A stretch of DNA of 64,000 bases from VGMA01 sp964655475. GTDB lineage: Bacteria; Chlamydiota; Chlamydiia; Chlamydiales; VGMA01. The notes below the pieces were generated by a model that worked only from the letters and a program-made list of their open reading frames with translations, had not been told where the DNA came from and did not search any database. Position numbers and translations under genes: made by a program. The DNA is taken from contig CAZZMO010000004.1 in NCBI GenBank assembly GCA_964655475.1, positions 62,001 through 126,000 on the forward strand, read 5' to 3'. Within the stretch, counting starts at the first letter, position 1. Every line of letters begins with the position of its first letter. Of the stretch, positions 59,622 to 64,000 are shown piece by piece.

Positions 59622-60266
59622 ATGTCTCTGAATATGATAGCAAAAAAAGCTGGGATGATGAGCTTTTTCAAAAAAGATGGCTCCCTAGTCTCCGCAACCG
59701 TTCTTGAAATGGCGCCTAATGTCATTAGCCAAATCAAAACCACAGAAAACGATTCGTATCAAGCTATTCAACTTTCATCCGTTTCCGTTTCCTCTTCTAA
59801 AAAGAAACGTCTCGGTAAGCCGCTTGTTGGACACTACGAATCAAAAAAAATCGCCCCTAAAAAATTCGCCCAAGAATCAAGAGTTGAAAAACTCGACGGT
59901 TTCGAACTCGGGCAAGAATTCACTGTTGAATATTTCCAAGAAGGCGCTCTAGTAGATGTTACTGGTACCAGCAAGGGAAAAGGATACCAAGGGGTTATCA
60001 AGAGATATGGCGACAAAGGTGGTAAAGCCGCTCACGGAGCGAGTAACCATCGACATGGTGGATCTACAGGTAACCGTACTAGTCCGGGACGATGCTTGCC
60101 AGGTAGACATCAGCCAGGTCACATGGGCGACGAGAAAGTAACTGTAGAGCGACTACAAGTTGTTCACATAGATGCTAGTAAAAACATTCTCCTTGTTGAA
60201 GGAAGCGTACCAGGTCCCGTAGGGGCTCGAGTCTCCGTCAGACAAGCGCTGAAGAAGAAGAAATGA
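59622..60266 (+). CDS. rplC: Large-subunit ribosomal protein uL3
   Basis: 214 residues, full length. The N-terminus (MIAKKAGMMSFFKKDG) follows a short extension. The signature around the Gln methylated in other bacteria is GASNHRHGGSTGNRTSPGRC and PGHMG. It binds 23S rRNA near the peptidyl-transferase centre and starts 50S assembly. It is first in the operon: rpsJ, first in E. coli S10, is absent here as in C. trachomatis where it lies elsewhere. It overlaps rplD by four bases. Confidence 0.98.
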   Translation: MSLNMIAKKAGMMSFFKKDGSLVSATVLEMAPNVISQIKTTENDSYQAIQLSSVSVSSSKKKRLGKPLVGHYESKKIAPKKFAQESRVEKLDGFELGQEFTVEYFQEGALVDVTGTSKGKGYQGVIKRYGDKGGKAAHGASNHRHGGSTGNRTSPGRCLPGRHQPGHMGDEKVTVERLQVVHIDASKNILLVEGSVPGPVGARVSVRQALKKKK

Positions 60267-60955
60267 TTAGTGAGGTATCGGTGGTAAAGGTAAAGAAATA
60301 CGATCTCAGCGGTAAACTGCATGGCGAAGTCGACATCGATTCTACGATGGCAAAAGGCGCCAATATACAGATGATCAAAGACTACATTGTCGCCATCCGT
60401 CGCAACTTGCGTCAATGGTCTGCTAACACAAAAGGGCGTAGCGAAGTTAACCACTCTGGCTTGAAACCACATCGCCAGAAGGGTACAGGTAACGCTCGTC
60501 AAGGTTGCTTGGCAGCTCCTCAGTACAAAGGGGGCGGACGTGCATTTGGCCCAAAACCAAAATTTGATCAGTTTGTTCGTATCAATCGCAAAGAGAGACG
60601 AGCAGTAGTTCGTCAAATTTTATTGGAAAAAATCGAGAAGGGTGACTTAGTTCTCCTTCAGGAAACGCTACCTGCTCAACCTAAAACAAAAGTGATTGCT
60701 GATTTCTTAAAAGCGATTGGCAGCGATGGGAAGAGAGTATTGTTCCTTGGTGCCTCTCCAAAAACAGAAGATGAAGGGCAAATGGCAAAAACTCCAGCTG
60801 AACACTACGAAGTGTTTACAAAGAGTATGCGCAATATTCCCCGTTCTTATTTTCAATTGTTCGTGAATGCTAGCGGTCATGATTTGATGGCGCCTTATCG
60901 CATCGTCTTGTTTGATACAGCTGTAGACGAACTTAAACAGATATTCCAATCATAG
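60263..60955 (+). CDS. rplD: Large-subunit ribosomal protein uL4
   Basis: 230 residues. The conserved rRNA-binding loop reads HRQKGTGNARQGC and PQYKGGGRAFGPKP, followed by the globular domain with VRQILLEKIEKGDLVLL. It lines the peptide exit tunnel. In E. coli L4 also represses its own operon; whether it does so here cannot be told. The start is in an ATGA overlap with rplC. An insertion of charged residues (SPKTEDEGQMAKTPAEHYE) near residue 175 makes it slightly longer than E. coli L4. Confidence 0.98.
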   Translation: MISEVSVVKVKKYDLSGKLHGEVDIDSTMAKGANIQMIKDYIVAIRRNLRQWSANTKGRSEVNHSGLKPHRQKGTGNARQGCLAAPQYKGGGRAFGPKPKFDQFVRINRKERRAVVRQILLEKIEKGDLVLLQETLPAQPKTKVIADFLKAIGSDGKRVLFLGASPKTEDEGQMAKTPAEHYEVFTKSMRNIPRSYFQLFVNASGHDLMAPYRIVLFDTAVDELKQIFQS

Positions 60956-60962
60956 GGAAGCT

Positions 60963-61283
60963 ATGCAACGAACGATTATTAAGCATATTCACGTCACAGA
61001 AAAAACGAACGTGCTCCAGAACTTGGCGAATGCGACAAGTAACAAAAGCTTAGCGAAATGCCAAAGATCACAGTATGTATTTGTTGTGCATCCTGATGCA
61101 AACAAGCACATGATCAAAGAAGCTTTTCAAGAGCTCTACAAAGATGTTCACGTGACGAGTGTTAACACGATCAACTGTAAAGGTAAGACCAAACGAGTTC
61201 GCGGTAGAATGGGGAAAACTTCTAGCTGGAAGAAAGCCATTATTACATTGCGCGAAGGGGAAACCATCGATCTAACAGTTTAA
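60963..61283 (+). CDS. rplW: Large-subunit ribosomal protein uL23
   Basis: 106 residues. Family features: HVTEKTNVLQ at the N-terminus, QYVFVVHPDANKHMIKEAFQ, VTSVNTINCKGKTKRV and the end WKKAIITLREGETIDL. It sits at the tunnel exit and docks trigger factor and SRP. It lies 7 bases after rplD and 13 bases before rplB. The order rplC-rplD-rplW-rplB is standard. Confidence 0.98.
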   Translation: MQRTIIKHIHVTEKTNVLQNLANATSNKSLAKCQRSQYVFVVHPDANKHMIKEAFQELYKDVHVTSVNTINCKGKTKRVRGRMGKTSSWKKAIITLREGETIDLTV

Positions 61284-61296
61284 TAGCAAGGGATTT

Positions 61297-62142
61297 ATGA
61301 GATATAAGAAAATTAACCCGACGAGTGCGGGAAGAAGAGGACTGGTAGTTCCCCTCTCTGACGAACTCACTGTGAAAGATGCTACAGGAGCCAGAATCAA
61401 GCCGACGAAATCTCTACTCCTCGCTAAGCGTAGAACGAACGGTAGAAACAACATGGGACACGTCACGAATAGACATCGTGGTGGTGGACATAAGAGAAAG
61501 TATCGCGTCATCGATTTCAAACGAACAAAATTTGGAATTGAAGGTGTGGTTCAGTCGATCGAGTACGATCCTAACCGCAGTGCGCACATTGCTTTGATTT
61601 TTTACGTTGATGGAGAGAAGAGCTACATCCTAGCTCCAAAAGATCTTCAGATCGGGCAAAAAGTTGTTTCTGGAGAAAATGCTCCATTTAAAGTGGGTAA
61701 TGCAATGCCACTCAAGTTGATTCCTGTCGGTTTAACTGTGCACGCAGTCGAAATTAACCCAGGTCGTGGAGCGGTAATGATCCGTTCTGCTGGAACATCA
61801 GCTCAGCTTTTAGCGAAAGAAAAAGGATATGCGATGTTGAAGATGCCTTCAGGCGAGACACGCATGGTTCCTGATGCATGTATGGCAACAATCGGAGCTC
61901 TTTCGAATTCTAGCCACAACCTCCGCAAGGAAGGGAAAGCTGGAAGAACAAGATGGAAAGGTATTCGCCCTACAGTGCGCGGTACAGCGATGAACCCAGT
62001 GGATCACCCACACGGGGGAGGAGAAGGTAAACATAACGGTTACATCCCTCAAACCCCATGGGCGCTTCAGACAAAAGGTAAGAAGACACGACGCAAAAAG
62101 AAATCAAGACGATTGATAGTACAAGATCGTAGGAAGAAGTAG
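61297..62142 (+). CDS. rplB: Large-subunit ribosomal protein uL2
   Basis: 281 residues. The central RNA-binding segment has GHVTNRHRGGGHKRKYRVID, and the C-terminal signature is VRGTAMNPVDHPHGGGEG with the conserved catalytic-centre His. It lies close to the peptidyl-transferase centre and is needed for subunit joining. The C-terminal tail is strongly basic (KGKKTRRKKKSRRL). GGGA precedes the ATG at a usable distance. Confidence 0.98.
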   Translation: MRYKKINPTSAGRRGLVVPLSDELTVKDATGARIKPTKSLLLAKRRTNGRNNMGHVTNRHRGGGHKRKYRVIDFKRTKFGIEGVVQSIEYDPNRSAHIALIFYVDGEKSYILAPKDLQIGQKVVSGENAPFKVGNAMPLKLIPVGLTVHAVEINPGRGAVMIRSAGTSAQLLAKEKGYAMLKMPSGETRMVPDACMATIGALSNSSHNLRKEGKAGRTRWKGIRPTVRGTAMNPVDHPHGGGEGKHNGYIPQTPWALQTKGKKTRRKKKSRRLIVQDRRKK

Positions 62143-62160
62143 TAGGAGACAACGAAAAAT

Positions 62161-62424
62161 ATGCCAAGATCACTGAGAAAAGGTCCGTTTATCGACGGAA
62201 GATTAATGGAGAAAGTGGACAAGAATAAACAATCAGGTGGCGGAAAACCGATCCGTACTTGGTCAAGACGCTCTACAATTCTTCCTGAGATGGTGGGAAT
62301 AACGTTTGATGTCCATAATGGCAAGCAATTTATTCCTGTTTACGTCACAGAAAACATGGTAGGTCATAAATTAGGTGAGTTTTCTGCAACAAGAAAGCAC
62401 AAATTGCCAAGCAAGGTGAAATAA
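62161..62424 (+). CDS. rpsS: Small-subunit ribosomal protein uS19
   Basis: 87 residues. Begins MPRSLRKGPFIDGRLMEKVD and has the core TWSRRSTILPEMVGITFDVH and the end LGEFSATRKHKLPSK. It binds 16S rRNA in the 30S head with S13. It starts 18 bases after rplB with GGAG upstream. Confidence 0.98.
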   Translation: MPRSLRKGPFIDGRLMEKVDKNKQSGGGKPIRTWSRRSTILPEMVGITFDVHNGKQFIPVYVTENMVGHKLGEFSATRKHKLPSKVK

Positions 62425-62433
62425 GGATAAAAC

Positions 62434-62778
62434 ATGGCGACAGCATTGACTAAATATGTCCGTATTAGCCCGCGCAAAGCAAGGCTAGCGGCCGATTTGA
62501 TTAGAGGCAAGCACGTAGAGTATGCCTTTGATCAATTAGCGCATTCCAAACTGAAAGCAGGAACACTGATTGCTAAGACATTAAAAAGTGCAGTGGCAAA
62601 TGCGGAAAACAACGATGGAAAAGATCGTAAATCTTTATTCGTAGCAGAGATTCTTGTGAATCCAGGTCCTGTGATGAAGAGAGCGAAAGCGAGAAACAGA
62701 GGTGGAAGAGCGCCTATCATGAAGCGTACCTCCCATTTTATGATCAGAGTTGAAGAGCAGAAAGAGACTAAGGAGTAA
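62434..62778 (+). CDS. rplV: Large-subunit ribosomal protein uL22
   Basis: 114 residues. Features: YVRISPRKARLAADLIRG at the N-terminus, the SAVANAENNDG segment and the beta hairpin KRAKARNRGGRAPIMKRTSH that reaches into the exit tunnel. It binds all domains of 23S rRNA. It ends eight bases before the rpsC ATG. Confidence 0.98.
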   Translation: MATALTKYVRISPRKARLAADLIRGKHVEYAFDQLAHSKLKAGTLIAKTLKSAVANAENNDGKDRKSLFVAEILVNPGPVMKRAKARNRGGRAPIMKRTSHFMIRVEEQKETKE

Positions 62779-62785
62779 AAGGGAC

Positions 62786-63442
62786 ATGGGTCAGAAAACA
62801 CATCCGCATGGATTTAGATTAATATTGCGAAAGAATTGGGATTCTCAGTGGTATGCTCCGACAGGCCAATATGCAACTCAATTGCATGAAGATCTCGAAA
62901 TTCGTAAGTTTTTAGCAAAGAAAAGTTCTTGCCAGGGAGCTGCTAAGTTTCTCGTAAGACGACTCAGTGATAAAATTGAAGTGGTTATCCACACTGCAAG
63001 ACCTGGTCTCGTGATCGGTAAGAAAGGTCAAGAGATTGAAGTTCTTAAACAAGAACTCAAGAAATTTACAGGTAAAGATGTCTACGTTGAAGTGGAAGAA
63101 GTCAAAAGACCTGATCTAGATGCAACACTAGTAGCAAACGCAATTGCAACACAGTTTGAAAGAAGATTGGCTTGGAGACGAGTTCTCAAGAAAGCGATCC
63201 AGAGTTCAATGGATGCAGGCGCTGCTGGAATTAAAGTTGTTGTGTCAGGCCGTATCGGTGGAGCAGAAATTGCAAGAACTGAAGGCTACAAAGAAGGGAA
63301 AGTATCTCTCCACACATTGAGAAACGATATCGATTACGCTCAAGGAAGAGCAGAAACTACTTACGGAAGTATCGGTATTAAAGTTTGGATCAATCGCGGA
63401 GAAATCAAAACTGCGTCGCCAAAAGCGGCGGGGGGAGCATAA
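62786..63442 (+). CDS. rpsC: Small-subunit ribosomal protein uS3
   Basis: 218 residues from the ATG at 62786 (MGQKTHPHGFRLIL), preceded by AAGGGA; an earlier start would lie in rplV. The KH domain has ARPGLVIGKKGQEIE, and the C-terminal part has SGRIGGAEIARTE and YGSIGIKVWINRGE. It forms part of the mRNA entry site. It lies between rplV and rplP in the standard order. Confidence 0.98.
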   Translation: MGQKTHPHGFRLILRKNWDSQWYAPTGQYATQLHEDLEIRKFLAKKSSCQGAAKFLVRRLSDKIEVVIHTARPGLVIGKKGQEIEVLKQELKKFTGKDVYVEVEEVKRPDLDATLVANAIATQFERRLAWRRVLKKAIQSSMDAGAAGIKVVVSGRIGGAEIARTEGYKEGKVSLHTLRNDIDYAQGRAETTYGSIGIKVWINRGEIKTASPKAAGGA

Positions 63443-63446
63443 TAGT

Positions 63447-63869
63447 ATGGCAAAGATGTCTCCGACAAGGACAAAACACAGAAAAGCCTTTAAAGGTAGT
63501 AACGCAGGTCTCGTTAAACGAGGCGGATTCGTTACAAGTGGCGAGTATGGAATGCAAGCAATCGAGCGTGGCAAGATCACAGCAAGACAGATTGAAGCAT
63601 GCCGGGTTGCAATTAACAGAGAGTTTGCTAGAAAAGGGCAAATTTTCATTAATATCTTCCCACACACTCCTGTATCAAAGAAGCCAGCTGAAACACGGAT
63701 GGGTAAAGGAAAAGGTGCGGTTGATCACTACGTAGCAGTTATCAAGCCTGGAAAGGTGTTGTTTGAAGTAGCTGGCGTGCAGAGAGAAACAGCCCAGGCT
63801 GCCCTTCGTAAAGCGGCTGCTAAATTAAACATTGCAGTTCGATTCGTCGAGCGCCTTCATACGGTATAG
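63447..63869 (+). CDS. rplP: Large-subunit ribosomal protein uL16
   Basis: 140 residues. Signature segments are GLVKRGGFVTSGEYGMQAIE, RPET-like KKPAETRMGKGKGAVDHYVA and the end KAAAKLNIAVRFV. It sits at the A site and is a late assembly protein of the 50S subunit. It starts four bases after the rpsC stop. Confidence 0.98.
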   Translation: MAKMSPTRTKHRKAFKGSNAGLVKRGGFVTSGEYGMQAIERGKITARQIEACRVAINREFARKGQIFINIFPHTPVSKKPAETRMGKGKGAVDHYVAVIKPGKVLFEVAGVQRETAQAALRKAAAKLNIAVRFVERLHTV

Positions 63870-63881
63870 ATTGGAGAAAAG

Positions 63882-64000
63882 ATGAAAAAATCAGCGAAAC
63901 AAGAATTGAGAGCGCAATCTGTCGGTGAGTTAGAGGCGCAAATCGAAGAGAGTTACAAGAAGCTTTTCCACCTTCGAACAGTGAAAAACGTTCAGAAGAA
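63882..64000 (+). CDS. rpmC: Large-subunit ribosomal protein uL29, start only (cut by window edge)
   Basis: The first 39 codons are present, starting MKKSAKQELRAQSVGELEAQ. The pattern LEAQIEESYKKLFHLRTVKN is typical of the uL29 helix pair. GGAG lies shortly before the ATG. It follows rplP by 12 bases, the usual place. The rest lies outside the window. Confidence 0.92.
   Translation, partial: MKKSAKQELRAQSVGELEAQIEESYKKLFHLRTVKNVQK

Noticed and set aside
1..64000. Insertion sequences, phage genes, CRISPR arrays, integrase sites
   Set aside because: No transposase, integrase or phage protein and no regularly spaced repeats were seen; the window is collinear with chlamydial core blocks.

Overview
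This window comes from a member of the Chlamydiae, most likely a Chlamydia-related family rather than Chlamydia itself. The evidence is gene content and order. The window carries the chlamydial developmental repressor gene euo, a fused secDF, a UhpC-type hexose-phosphate transporter next to dnaE, and blocks that match, as I recall it, the C. trachomatis order: gidA-dnaB, gltX-tsp-euo-recJ-secDF-uppS-cdsA-cmk-plsC, trx-spoU-mip-aspS-hisS-uhpC-dnaE-...-rsbW-...-dacF, and lnt-lpxC-fabZ-lpxA-fmt-[Inc gene]-rplC. Several differences argue against Chlamydia proper: purA is present, cmk and plsC are fused, the omcA/omcB block is missing between gltX and tsp, and there is a glycosyltransferase / outer-membrane TPR-barrel / two-component cassette. 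I cannot fix the family without a database search.

Layout. 1-4.6 kb: truncated membrane glycosyltransferase, multi-TM histidine kinase, single-domain response regulator, and a convergent TPR plus beta-barrel outer-membrane protein. 4.6-8.7 kb: mnmG with a 28-codon ribosomal-type gene upstream, a structured non-coding stretch, a small membrane protein, dnaB and tRNA-Ser(GCU). 8.8-16.3 kb: a membrane-anchored unknown, pepF, mutL-pepP-ispF (coupled by ATGA overlaps), an unknown, a CysJ-like reductase and a 47-residue lipoprotein. 16.3-27.5 kb: gltX, tsp, euo, a small Q-rich protein, recJ and secDF. 27.8-32.6 kb: purA-uppS-cdsA-cmk::plsC and thiamine pyrophosphokinase. 32.7-48.8 kb: two thioredoxins, trmL, mip, aspS, hisS, an unknown, uhpC, dnaE, envelope genes, an RsbW-type anti-sigma kinase, dacF and rsmA. 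48.8-56.3 kb: SurA-like chaperone, RsmB-like methylase, DoxX protein, lnt, lpxC-fabZ-lpxA-fmt. 56.5-59.4 kb: three tandem proteins with a bilobed C-terminal hydrophobic hairpin (Inc-like) and a 57-codon membrane ORF. 59.6 kb to the end: the S10-type ribosomal operon from rplC to the start of rpmC.

How the parts work together. Much of the window serves the envelope: lipid A (lpxC, lpxA), lipoprotein maturation (lnt), LPS and outer-membrane assembly (LptE-like, BamD-like, SurA-like, Mip), phospholipid and undecaprenyl supply (cdsA, plsC, uppS, ispF) and peptidoglycan trimming (dacF). Replication and repair (dnaB, dnaE, mutL, recJ) and translation genes make up most of the rest. Developmental control is represented by EUO and RsbW.

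Most interesting points: the Inc-like triplet sitting exactly where Chlamydia has the CT529/Cap1 inclusion-membrane gene, the glycosyltransferase/kinase/regulator/TPR-barrel cassette, the cmk::plsC fusion, and several RNA-structure candidates (between the two thioredoxin genes, over a ribosome binding site at 46.2 kb, and at 6.6 kb). No insertion sequence, phage gene or CRISPR array was seen.
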